From SIG710 sp045595425 (GTDB lineage: Bacteria > Bacillota > Clostridia > Oscillospirales > CAG-272), in NCBI GenBank assembly GCA_045595425.1, contig JAZOAL010000133.1, positions 1 through 15,698 of the forward strand: DNA of 15,698 nucleotides, written 5' to 3'. The notes under the pieces are model-generated. The model was given only the letters and a program-made list of their open reading frames with translations, ran no database searches and was not told the DNA's origin. A program made the translations under genes and the position numbers. Below, piece by piece: positions 1 through 7,047 of the stretch; within the stretch, counting starts at the first letter, position 1, and each line of letters opens with the position of its first letter.

Positions 1-26
1 CGTTTGTTTGTGGTATAATATTTCAT
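1..26 (-). CDS. 5' end of a leftward gene cut by the window edge (candidate)
   Basis: An ATG at 26-24 on the minus strand opens a frame that stays open to the left edge, giving only M-K-Y-Y-T-T-N-K plus a partial codon. An AAAGGA-like ribosome binding site lies upstream, with the GGA about 11 bases from the ATG, which is slightly long. It would be divergent from the foldase gene at 230. With eight residues no family can be named. The alternative is that this is not a gene start and the adjoining hairpin belongs to a + strand transcript. Confidence 0.35.
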
Positions 27-28
27 GA

Positions 29-91
29 GTGATTGAGTCCTTTCTGTTGTTTGGGATTAGGGGTAATTCTATTTTAACAGAACTCAATCAC
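29..91. promoter_or_regulatory. Long imperfect hairpin: leader element or small RNA
   Basis: GTGATTGAGT (29-38) and ACTCAATCAC (82-91) are perfect 10-base inverted arms. The stem continues with TTCTGTT (42-48) against AACAGAA (76-82), and the loop contains ATTAGGGGTAAT. Read on the minus strand, the hairpin is a 5' leader whose bulge holds the AAAGGA ribosome binding site of the candidate gene at 1-26, ending two bases before its ATG. Read on the + strand, an extended -10 (TGGTATAAT, 11-19) would start a transcript close to the hairpin base, and a T-rich stretch (92-96 onward) would end it as a short structured RNA. The sequence alone does not decide. Confidence 0.4.
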
Positions 92-191
92 TTTTTCTAT
101 ACTTTTTTTACTTTTGGTCTCACATCTATTGTAACACTACACCCGATAAACTATTGTTTACAAAAATCCTCTTCCATTTTGCGTGAATGTA

Positions 192-200
192 TGCTATAAT
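192..200 (+). promoter_or_regulatory. Extended -10 promoter of the foldase gene
   Basis: TG-C-TATAAT at 192-200 is a perfect extended -10 box about 30 bases before the start codon at 230. The hexamer 17 bases upstream (TTCCAT, 172-177) is a poor -35, as is usual when the extended -10 carries recognition. Confidence 0.6.
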
Positions 201-229
201 ATAAGATATAAAAATTTTCGGAGCGGAAT

Positions 230-1324
230 ATGAAAAGAATGAATTTTAAAAGAATAGTTTCTCTGCTTCTCTGTCTTGCGCTGACGATGTGTTTTTTCAC
301 CTCCTGTTCCCATTCACTTGGCGAACCGCTGATGACGCTCGAAGGGCATGAGATTTCGGTCAATATGTATCGCTTATGGCTATCGCGTATCAAAGGGAAT
401 TACGGCGGCAGCGATGATACTGTTTGGGATCAGGTCACTGAGGATGGAAAAGCCTATAACGAGCTCTTCACAGATTATGTAAAGCAAAACGCAATGCGTC
501 TGCTTTGCGCAATATATGAATTTGACCGTCTCGGTCTGAAGCTGCCCGAGAGCGAGATAGCAGCAATCGATGAAACAATGCTGGCGATGCTTGCGGAGCG
601 CGGAAACGGAAATCGTTCCACTCTCAATTCCGAGCTTTCGCAATACGGCGTAAACGATGATATTCTGCGCGAAATATATATTATTGAGGCAAAGCTTAAT
701 TATCTGAGCGAGCATCTTTATGGAGAAGACGGAATCAAGCCCATTTCGGACACAGTGCGCGATGAGTATTATAAAAACAACTATGTCCGCATAAAGCAGA
801 TCTTCTTCTATACGGCAAACAAGCCTATAACCGATGAAAGCGGCAACTACGTTTATGACGAAAACAATCAGGTTCAAACCGAAGAGCTTACCGAAGAGGA
901 TATTGCCGCTCAGAAGGAAAAAGCCGAGCAGGTTATGATAGCACTAAATTCGAACCAGGACTTTGACCTTCTCATGGTATCGCAAAACGAGGACATAGCT
1001 TCGGAGAAATACCCAAACGGTTATTACTTTACCAAAACAGATGAATATGTTGATGGAATTATAGAGGCAGCATTTGAGCTTGATGAAAATGAATTTACAA
1101 TGATAGAATCCGACTACGGCATCCATATAATCAAGCGCCTGCCCCTTGAAGAAAAAGGCTATTCCGCAGAAAACAATGCCGATTTCTTCACAAATTTCGA
1201 ATCAACTCTTAAAACAGAGGTATTCACCGCTTACTTATCGCAATACGAAGATAAAATTAAGATCGATGAAGAGCTTCTCGCCGAGTATGATGTTAAAAAT
1301 TCTATAGCAAACACAATATATTAA
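230..1324 (+). CDS. PpiC/PrsA-like parvulin-type peptidyl-prolyl isomerase lipoprotein
   Basis: This is a 364-residue secreted foldase candidate, acting on exported proteins outside the membrane. A basic N-terminus and hydrophobic stretch (about 8-24) end in F-T-S-C, so Cys26 is the likely lipidated residue. Residues about 40-180 are helical and resemble the SurA/PrsA N-terminal chaperone region. Residues about 186-305 resemble a parvulin rotamase domain: VRIKQIFF opens it, a PNGYYF motif sits near 262-267, and DYGIHIIKR near 295-303 matches the conserved closing G-hydrophobic-HI-hydrophobic strand. A roughly 30-residue charged insertion (203-230) lies inside the domain. The ATG at 230 is chosen for its GGAG site (220-223, 6 bases upstream); an ATG at 239 is possible. 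The gene is monocistronic, between its own promoter and terminator. Active isomerase function is inferred, since many PrsA-like proteins act mainly as chaperones. Confidence 0.8.
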   Translation: MKRMNFKRIVSLLLCLALTMCFFTSCSHSLGEPLMTLEGHEISVNMYRLWLSRIKGNYGGSDDTVWDQVTEDGKAYNELFTDYVKQNAMRLLCAIYEFDRLGLKLPESEIAAIDETMLAMLAERGNGNRSTLNSELSQYGVNDDILREIYIIEAKLNYLSEHLYGEDGIKPISDTVRDEYYKNNYVRIKQIFFYTANKPITDESGNYVYDENNQVQTEELTEEDIAAQKEKAEQVMIALNSNQDFDLLMVSQNEDIASEKYPNGYYFTKTDEYVDGIIEAAFELDENEFTMIESDYGIHIIKRLPLEEKGYSAENNADFFTNFESTLKTEVFTAYLSQYEDKIKIDEELLAEYDVKNSIANTIY

Positions 1325-1365
1325 AAAACATAATGCACAGGCATAAAGCCTGTGCATTATGTTTT
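1325..1365. terminator. Bidirectional rho-independent terminator
   Basis: A perfect 18-bp stem (1325-1342 against 1348-1365) with a 5-base ATAAA loop begins directly after the foldase stop codon. It carries A-tract and T-tract ends in both directions. It lies between convergent genes, so it should end both the rightward foldase transcript and the leftward lipoprotein transcript. Confidence 0.9.
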
Positions 1366-1373
1366 ATTCAAAT

Positions 1374-2354
1374 TTAAGGATTTACTGTTATTGCTTCAAC
1401 GAAATAATAGCCTGCCATCCAATCCTCGGCATCAGATGCACACACCGAAAATTCAATTTCCTCAATATCATCTATATCTTCAATATCGTTCTCTTCCAAT
1501 GTTTCTGTGCTCCAGAGAACGCTTGTAAATATACTTTTTCCCGGATTCAAGGTGTCATAGAATATAGGATCGGTCATATATCCATTCAAATAAGAATCAT
1601 CTTCATAGAAATTCAAATAGTGTTCGGATTTGTTGACAATATACAAATTCATATAATATCCGAAATCCTCGTCAAACTCATATCCGATAACGGTTACGGT
1701 AGCATATTCATTGTCAATAACGATCTCATCTGTGTTTCTTTGTTCTCGAACGAATTGCTTGGCGTTATCTTCGCCATAGGGATAGATATGAACGGTGGGA
1801 ATATCTACATCAGGCGTTGACCAATCGCTGTTATTGTAAACATTGAAAGTAATTTCTATATCGGTAAATTCATCGATTCCGTATTCTTCAAAGTCTTCAG
1901 AAAAAAACGTGACCGTTTCATTTGCCTTTTTACCGGCATCGACTTCTGCAAAAAACGATGCGTTGGCTTGCACTCCGTTTACATATACCGATTTTGTGTT
2001 AAATGTATAGCTTGTATCCGACTTATTCTCAAGTCTAACCTTAAGCTCATATCCCCAGAAATCGTCTTCCTCAAAATCTGTAACCGTGATGGAGAAAAGA
2101 TCATTGTCTGTAACTACGACATTATCAAAATCAACAAGCTCGAGCTTATCTTTTTTGCCTTTGTCATCTTTATCATCTTTGTTCTCATCATCTTCATCGT
2201 CTTCGTCATCTTCATCGTCTTTATCTTCATCATCCTCGTCCTCGACGTCCTCTTCTTCGATATCGTCATCATCGTTTTCGTATTGGACTTCTCCGCAGCC
2301 GATAAGTCCAAGGGAAAGAATAAGCGCTAAAAGTAAAGAAATAAACTTTTTCAT
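1374..2354 (-). CDS. Lipoprotein with acidic low-complexity tract and duplicated beta-sandwich-like domain
   Basis: This 326-residue protein is unrecognised. The start at 2354 is chosen over an in-frame ATG at 2420 because it has an AAAGAGG site 9 bases upstream and gives a clean signal peptide with lipobox L-I-G-C (Cys20). Residues 27-64 are almost entirely Asp and Glu, followed by a Lys-rich hinge (65-70). Two homologous segments follow, about 79-178 and 211-312. Both run from a V-x-D-N opening through a G-Y-x-x-x-L strand, N-K-S, a Y-x-N-G turn, a G-K turn and an acidic I-E-F/I-T-F end, ending in D-W. Spacing and composition suggest extracellular Ig-like or DUF4352-like sandwiches, but I cannot name the family. 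It follows the larger lipoprotein by 72 bases in the same direction and their signal peptides nearly match, which suggests one operon of related origin. Confidence 0.75.
   Translation of the reverse strand: MKKFISLLLALILSLGLIGCGEVQYENDDDDIEEEDVEDEDDEDKDDEDDEDDEDDENKDDKDDKGKKDKLELVDFDNVVVTDNDLFSITVTDFEEDDFWGYELKVRLENKSDTSYTFNTKSVYVNGVQANASFFAEVDAGKKANETVTFFSEDFEEYGIDEFTDIEITFNVYNNSDWSTPDVDIPTVHIYPYGEDNAKQFVREQRNTDEIVIDNEYATVTVIGYEFDEDFGYYMNLYIVNKSEHYLNFYEDDSYLNGYMTDPIFYDTLNPGKSIFTSVLWSTETLEENDIEDIDDIEEIEFSVCASDAEDWMAGYYFVEAITVNP
2163..2276 (-). repeat. GAN-codon low-complexity tract encoding the acidic linker
   Basis: This stretch reads as quasi-repeated GAT/GAC/GAA/GAG triplets with a few AAA/AAG/AAC (seen on the + strand as ATC/GTC/TTC/CTC runs). 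It encodes residues 27-64 of the lipoprotein. The unit is a multiple of three, so slippage would change linker length without breaking the frame. The long hydrophobic or Ser-rich frames on the + strand here are its shadows. Confidence 0.8.
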
Positions 2355-2426
2355 TTTTAAATACCTCTTTCGTTTTTTTATGATCTGCTTGTGTTTTGTT
2401 ATATTGAAATAACTAAGCAATTATCA

Positions 2427-4469
2427 TCAATTTTTCGGCAGAGTTGCAACTGCATTGGTGGCAACCATTATGCTTTCACCGTCCCTATAGAGATAGAGAT
2501 CTCCGGTATTTGTATTTTCATTGTAATTGTCGATATAAAAAATATCGCAATTATCTTTGACATAATAGCTATAAACTTCCTCGCAAAGCATTTTACTCTC
2601 GCCATTTTCATAAATATAAATATTATCATCATTTTCGCCGTTATAGCATACGAAAAAGACAGTGCCGTCGGAAAGGCAAAAATATCTTCTGACGTCATCG
2701 AAGATGCTTTTGCTCTTACCGTCCTTATAAATGCTTAAATCCTTTGTGCCCTTGCCGCCATCAAAATAGATAATATCACCGTTTTCAGAAAATGATGGGT
2801 GGGCTCCTTTTTCACATATCAATTTTACTTCATTATTGCTGTATACATATAAGGGCACACCTTCTAATCCTCCGCCTACTTGAGAAGTTGGAACACCTCC
2901 CACATAATATGCAAGCTGATCACTTTCCTCATCGTAAAAAACATAATCTTCAACCCAGGATAGTGCGTAAGCATTGTTTTCAATTACTGCCCCATTTACG
3001 ACAATGGATCCATCGGAATAATATATATACTTATCCTCTGAAGCATAGACAAATTCGTACGGAGACGGTAGATTGTTTCCCACAAGCTCTATATTTTCAA
3101 CCTTATTTTCAGCAGAAACGGAAAACTTGTATATATCTCCTATATCTTCATTGATATGTTTTACCACATACGAAGTCTTTCCATTCGCATGTTGAGCATC
3201 ATAAGCAAAAGAAACATTGTTTCCCCACAGCTCTACATTTTCAACCTTGCCATCGCCAGAGATAGTAAATCTATACAGATCGTATGCATCTTCTTCATAA
3301 ATATGATCACACAGATATGCCGTTTCACCATCAAAATACTTAACATAATCGTCAGAAGAAATATCAAATACGCTAACTTCACTAAAATCCAACGATATTC
3401 TTTCAACACCGTTAATAGTATAATAAGTTATATTATCATTTTTTGCCACCAAGTTATCAAGATCACATTCGTTTTCTATAGAAGACAGCTTGATCTTTAC
3501 ATTTCCTTCTCCAAAGCCGCAAATCATCGAAGGGATAGTGTCCGAAGAATATAACGGGTAGTTATAGCAAACTTCGGGGAGCTCAATGGTTTTATTGCCG
3601 TCATAGTAATAGAGCTTATATTGCCAAGCTGGAAAAAGCTTCAATTCTTCACGAAGCGAATCATAATCCGAATCACCTACAACATCATCTTCAACATAAT
3701 CTATGGATTTTGTTGAAATCAGTTTGCTATAATATATCTCACCGGACTCATATACCTTAATGATATCATATATATCCGTATCTATTTTTTTCTTTTCTTC
3801 ATTTCCGTTTTTCACATAGAGGTCTGAACCATTACTTAATATAATTCTGTTTCCGCCATCAAATACGTAAAGCTCATTAACGTTATCAGCAATAATCTCT
3901 TTTTCCTGAGTTTTCAGATTAAACTGATATAATCTATTTCCTTCTGTATTTTGATATGTAATAATATCTGTTGCTTCATTTATAATAAAAAACTTTGAAT
4001 AATAACCTGACCGAGCATGAATATCTATATCTGAATCAATATATATCGACTTGCTATCAGGATCATTTAAATTATGGCAAAACCATCCCCAAACCGTTCC
4101 GTTTTCTCCGGATTCAATAACATCACGATATAAAACATATTCTCCGTTTTGGCTGAAAGTAACACCCGCAAGACCTGCAAAAGCATATTTACTATCGAGA
4201 AGATGAATATTTTCGGTAAGCTGAAAATGCTTTTCTGTCGATAAATTATACAGAAAAGTTTCACCATCTTTACCATAAGCCCAATAATCATTCTTCTTTT
4301 CAGAATCAGCTATCGAAGAATTTTCCACGGAGTCGGTCTCAACGTCATTATTTGCACTACCCGATCCATGATTGTCCGTTTCTGTGCCATCCTCAGCATC
4401 AGGTGCATTACAACCAATCAGCCCAATGGAAAAAGCAAGTGCAAGCAACAAGCAAAGCAATTTTTTCAT
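2427..4469 (-). CDS. Large lipoprotein with propeller-like repeats
   Basis: This 680-residue surface lipoprotein has no certain family. The start at 4469 has an AAGGA site 7 bases upstream and opens a textbook signal peptide ending L-I-G-C (Cys20). The frame stays open to 4721, but that extension translates the inserted repeat element and is not credible. After a Ser/Asn/Asp/Glu linker (21-60), the rest is short beta-rich repeats with many Y-Y-D, D-G and N-G turns. They resemble TolB/WD40-like or DUF5050-type propellers. Clear internal repeats are K-V-E-N-V/I-E-L-x-G-N-N at about 408-418 and 456-466, and three blades near 581-593, 620-632 and 661-673 with a Y-x-D/N-G-x-S core. Ligand or partner binding at the cell surface is inference. 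It is the first gene of the pair with the acidic lipoprotein. Confidence 0.72.
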   Translation of the reverse strand: MKKLLCLLLALAFSIGLIGCNAPDAEDGTETDNHGSGSANNDVETDSVENSSIADSEKKNDYWAYGKDGETFLYNLSTEKHFQLTENIHLLDSKYAFAGLAGVTFSQNGEYVLYRDVIESGENGTVWGWFCHNLNDPDSKSIYIDSDIDIHARSGYYSKFFIINEATDIITYQNTEGNRLYQFNLKTQEKEIIADNVNELYVFDGGNRIILSNGSDLYVKNGNEEKKKIDTDIYDIIKVYESGEIYYSKLISTKSIDYVEDDVVGDSDYDSLREELKLFPAWQYKLYYYDGNKTIELPEVCYNYPLYSSDTIPSMICGFGEGNVKIKLSSIENECDLDNLVAKNDNITYYTINGVERISLDFSEVSVFDISSDDYVKYFDGETAYLCDHIYEEDAYDLYRFTISGDGKVENVELWGNNVSFAYDAQHANGKTSYVVKHINEDIGDIYKFSVSAENKVENIELVGNNLPSPYEFVYASEDKYIYYSDGSIVVNGAVIENNAYALSWVEDYVFYDEESDQLAYYVGGVPTSQVGGGLEGVPLYVYSNNEVKLICEKGAHPSFSENGDIIYFDGGKGTKDLSIYKDGKSKSIFDDVRRYFCLSDGTVFFVCYNGENDDNIYIYENGESKMLCEEVYSYYVKDNCDIFYIDNYNENTNTGDLYLYRDGESIMVATNAVATLPKN

Positions 4470-4531
4470 TGTAAATTCCTTCTTTCTGATAAAGTCTTTT
4501 TGAAAAATCCAACAAACAATAACTTGTCGGC

Positions 4532-4791
4532 GTGATAACCAATCGAAAATGATGCGCTCATTAGCCTTCCCTTGAAGGGAAGGTGGCAGCTTTGCTGACG
4601 GATGAGTAGATACCGCTTTCAGCCATAATCCGTAGAATGAGGACACAATTAAATAGTAGCTTTCAGTAACTAAATAAAGTTTACTTATCATTTGAAATAT
4701 ATCCAAATGGTGACTACTCATCCACCACTACGTGGTCCCCCTTCCCTGCAAGTGAAGGCTAATGAGCACATCATTTCCGATTGGTTATCAC
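4532..4791. mobile_element. MITE-like element with 83-bp imperfect terminal inverted repeats
   Basis: The left end (4532-4614) and the reverse complement of the right end (4709-4791) align without gaps over 83 bases. By hand about 66 positions match, and the outer 50 are almost identical (both begin GTGATAACCAATCG). The middle is about 94 bases and holds no credible gene. Each arm has its own small palindromes, for example CCTTCCC/GGGAAGG in the left arm and CCAC/GTGG in the right. No clear target-site duplication is seen. The CCTTCCC...GGGAAGG plus GCTGACGGATGAG pattern resembles repeats I recall as common between genes in gut Clostridia. It carries no transposase, so it would have to be moved in trans. 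It lies in the leader of the 4469 gene. Confidence 0.75.
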
Positions 4792-4845
4792 ACTACGGTT
4801 ACTCCTATAAATTATTATTTATCTTTAAAACCTAAAGTTTACATA

Positions 4846-4874
4846 ATCATATCACAAACAAGAGAATTTGTCAA
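4846..4874 (-). promoter_or_regulatory. Sigma-A promoter of the lipoprotein pair
   Basis: On the minus strand TTGACA (4874-4869) and TATGAT (4851-4846) are separated by exactly 17 bases. Transcription should begin near 4839, giving a leader of about 370 bases that contains the whole inverted-repeat element before the start codon at 4469. An AGGAG (4806-4802) lies early in that leader but has no usable start codon. Confidence 0.75.
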
Positions 4875-4907
4875 TCCCAACGGTTGAAATGACGACCCGC
4901 AGGATAG

Positions 4908-4940
4908 AAAAGATGCCGTGCGGACTGCGCGGCATCTTTT
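4908..4940 (-). terminator. Terminator of the rnf operon
   Basis: A 14-bp stem (4908-4921 against 4927-4940, one G-T pair) with a 5-base loop lies just past the rnfB stop. On the minus strand it ends in a run of T. The complementary A/T ends make it potentially bidirectional. It separates the rnf operon from the next leftward promoter at 4846-4874. Confidence 0.85.
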
Positions 4941-4945
4941 TCTTA

Positions 4946-5773
4946 TTATTCACTTCTGATCATAATCAGGCTTCCGTTTTCCTTATGTGCTGACCAGATG
5001 ATATGTCTTGGACATTTTTCAACGCATTTTCCGCAATTGACGCATTTATCATAGTCGATAGATGCCACAAAATCATTGACCTTAATAGCACCGTATTCGC
5101 AGTTTTTCTCGCAGAGACGGCAGCTTATACATCCGCTGTCGCACTGCTTACGCGTATTTGCTCCGTTTTCAACCGACATACAGCCGACCCAGTGGGCGGC
5201 GTCAAAGGGAATAAGCTTGATTATATGCTTGGGACAAGCCGAAACGCAAACTCCGCATCCCTCGCATTTTTTATAATCCACCTGAGCAACTCCATTCACG
5301 ACGCTGATGGCGTCCATAGGGCATGCTGAAACGCAGGTTCCGAGACCTATACACCCGTTGGGGCAAAGCTTATCTCCGCCGCCGAGACGTTCAGCGGCAA
5401 TACAGTCGGGCGCACCGCTGTAAGCGTATTTTTTCTTTGCCGCACCGCCGTGACCCGAGCACATGACCTGTGCACGCATACGCTTTTTCGCGCTCACCTC
5501 AATTCCCATGATCTCGCCTATATTTTTTGCGCTTTGACTATCACAAACACTGCAGGCATCGGGCTTTGCATCACCTCTGGCAATAGCCTCTGCAAGGGCT
5601 GAGCATCCCGAAAAGCCGCATCCGCCGCAGTTTGCTCCGGGCAGATTTTCAAGGATCTTCGGAACTCTTTCATCAACCTTAACAGCGAATATCTTTGAAG
5701 CAACGGCAAGGATCGCTCCGAAAAGCGCACCAAGCCCTGCAAAAATAAGTACGGTTATTAAAATTTCTACCAT
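4946..5773 (-). CDS. rnfB: RnfB, iron-sulfur subunit of the Rnf complex
   Basis: RnfB is the cytoplasm-facing iron-sulfur subunit, thought to take electrons from reduced ferredoxin and feed the Rnf complex. The 275 residues begin with one membrane helix (about 4-26). Next comes the RnfB/Fe4S motif C49-x2-C52-x4-C57-x16-C74 inside CGGCGFSGC. The C-terminal part is ferredoxin-like: C137/C141/C147/C151, C170/C173/C176/C180, a Cys-rich segment C198 to C225, and C244/C247/C250/C254. This matches the long, multi-cluster clostridial RnfB rather than the shorter proteobacterial form. An AGGAGG site 7 bases before the ATG supports this start. It is last in the operon, 12 bases after rnfA. Confidence 0.95.
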   Translation of the reverse strand: MVEILITVLIFAGLGALFGAILAVASKIFAVKVDERVPKILENLPGANCGGCGFSGCSALAEAIARGDAKPDACSVCDSQSAKNIGEIMGIEVSAKKRMRAQVMCSGHGGAAKKKYAYSGAPDCIAAERLGGGDKLCPNGCIGLGTCVSACPMDAISVVNGVAQVDYKKCEGCGVCVSACPKHIIKLIPFDAAHWVGCMSVENGANTRKQCDSGCISCRLCEKNCEYGAIKVNDFVASIDYDKCVNCGKCVEKCPRHIIWSAHKENGSLIMIRSE

Positions 5774-5785
5774 CGCGGCACCTCC

Positions 5786-6379
5786 TTAAAGATTTATGCC
5801 CGAGAAGCCCGAAAATGCCATGGCAACAAGACCTGCGGCAATAAGGGTCAAGGGAAAACCTTTAAATGCACGCGGCGGCTCCGAAAACTCCATTCTCTGA
5901 CGCACACCCGCAAAAACAACAATAGCAAGCGTGAATCCGAGAGCGGCGGCAAAGCCGTAGCAGACCGACGTGATAAAATTGTAATTATTCTGAATATTTA
6001 CAAGAGCCGAACCGAGCACCGCGCAGTTTGTGGTGATAAGCGGCAGGTAGATTCCGAGCGCACTGTAAAGAGCAGGCACAAATTTACGCAGGAACATCTC
6101 AATGAACTGCACAAGTGCCGCAATCACAAGAATGAAAGCAATGGTTTTAAGATATTCAAGCTTCAGAGGAACAAGGATCAAGTAATAAACAATCCATGTA
6201 ACCGCGCTCGAAAGCGTTATAACAAAGGTAACAGCCATGCCCATGCCAAGCGCAGTATCGGGCTTTTCGGAAACTCCAAGAAAGGGGCAGCAGCCATAGA
6301 ATTTTGAAAAAATAAAATTCTCAATGATGATGGCACTGAACATAAGGAGCAATGTATCAACAAATGACAAAGATATCAT
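5786..6379 (-). CDS. rnfA: RnfA, integral membrane subunit
   Basis: This 197-residue, very hydrophobic protein has about six predicted membrane segments and no soluble domain. The FSKFYGCCPFLGVS segment (about 25-38) holds paired Cys at 30-31, the region that in the RnfA/NqrE family helps hold a membrane-embedded iron-sulfur cluster with RnfE. TTNCAVLGSAL near 115-125 is also typical and carries the second conserved Cys. It pairs pseudo-symmetrically with RnfE as the core of the complex. Its ATG overlaps the rnfE stop as ATGA, so translation is probably coupled. The length is normal for the family. Confidence 0.95.
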   Translation of the reverse strand: MISLSFVDTLLLMFSAIIIENFIFSKFYGCCPFLGVSEKPDTALGMGMAVTFVITLSSAVTWIVYYLILVPLKLEYLKTIAFILVIAALVQFIEMFLRKFVPALYSALGIYLPLITTNCAVLGSALVNIQNNYNFITSVCYGFAAALGFTLAIVVFAGVRQRMEFSEPPRAFKGFPLTLIAAGLVAMAFSGFSGINL

Positions 6380-7047
6380 GCTTCATCCTCCTTTTCGTCA
6401 TCAATTTTTGAAAGCCTCGCCAGTCTTTCCTTATCCTCTTTCATATTGCGCACCTTCTGCACCGCTGCGATAACAAAGCCAAGAGTCAGGAACGCACCGG
6501 GCGGAAGAATAAAGAGAATGGCAGGCTTATATGCCGAGCCGAGAATGGGAAAGCCAAGAAAAGTACCTGCGCCGAGAATCTCTCTGATCGTTGCAATAAC
6601 GATGAGTGCCACGGTAAAGCCGAGTCCCATTGAAAGTCCGTCTACCGCAGAGGGTATGACATTATTTTTGGATGCAAATGCCTCTGCTCTCGCAAGGATT
6701 ATGCAGTTAACGACAATGAGAGGAATGAAAAGTCCCAGCGCACCGTAAAGGCTGAAGAAAAACGCCTTCATAAGAAGCTCAACCGCCGTTACAAATCCCG
6801 AGATAATTACGATATATGCGGCGATACGCACCTGCGAGGGAATAAATTTGCGCAGAAGCGAGATAAATATGTTGGAGCAGATAAGCACCACCGTTGCCGC
6901 AAGTCCCATACCGATAGCATTTTCAACAGAGGTTGTGACAGCAAGAGTCGGGCACATTCCGAGAAGCTGCACAAGGGTGGGGTTATTGTCGATTATGCCG
7001 CCCCTAAGCTGTGCAACAAAACCGCTTGTATTCTTTTTATCACTCAT
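6376..7047 (-). CDS. rnfE: RnfE, integral membrane subunit
   Basis: This 223-residue membrane protein belongs to the RnfE/NqrD family, the homologous partner of RnfA. The start at 7047 is chosen because GGGAGG lies 8 bases upstream and the protein then begins MSDKKNTSG. An in-frame ATG at 7077 sits inside rnfG and lacks support. NNPTLVQLLGMCPTLAVTTS near 21-40 is the family signature and includes the Cys expected to bind the membrane iron-sulfur centre; VNCIILARAEAFAS further on is the second. About six membrane helices are visible, then a charged cytoplasmic tail rich in Lys, Arg, Asp and Glu. The start overlaps the end of rnfG by 8 bases. Confidence 0.95.
   Translation of the reverse strand: MSDKKNTSGFVAQLRGGIIDNNPTLVQLLGMCPTLAVTTSVENAIGMGLAATVVLICSNIFISLLRKFIPSQVRIAAYIVIISGFVTAVELLMKAFFFSLYGALGLFIPLIVVNCIILARAEAFASKNNVIPSAVDGLSMGLGFTVALIVIATIREILGAGTFLGFPILGSAYKPAILFILPPGAFLTLGFVIAAVQKVRNMKEDKERLARLSKIDDEKEDEA

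Noticed and set aside
130..160. TGTA-N4-TACA (130-141) and TAAAC-TATT-GTTTA (147-160) as operators in the divergent left intergenic region
   Set aside because: Such short dyads are expected by chance in AT-rich DNA, and no matching regulator is in the window.
380..877. Leftward 165-codon frame inside the foldase gene
   Set aside because: The + strand frame has a signal peptide, ribosome binding site, promoter and domain pattern. The antisense frame has none of these.
1968..2412. Rightward frames rich in Ile/Phe/Val or Ser
   Set aside because: They are complements of the GAN-codon acidic tract on the minus strand, with no ribosome binding site or sensible composition.
4470..4721. N-terminal 84-residue extension of the large lipoprotein frame
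   Set aside because: It translates the inverted-repeat element, hides a clean lipoprotein signal peptide and lacks a ribosome binding site, whereas the ATG at 4469 has one.
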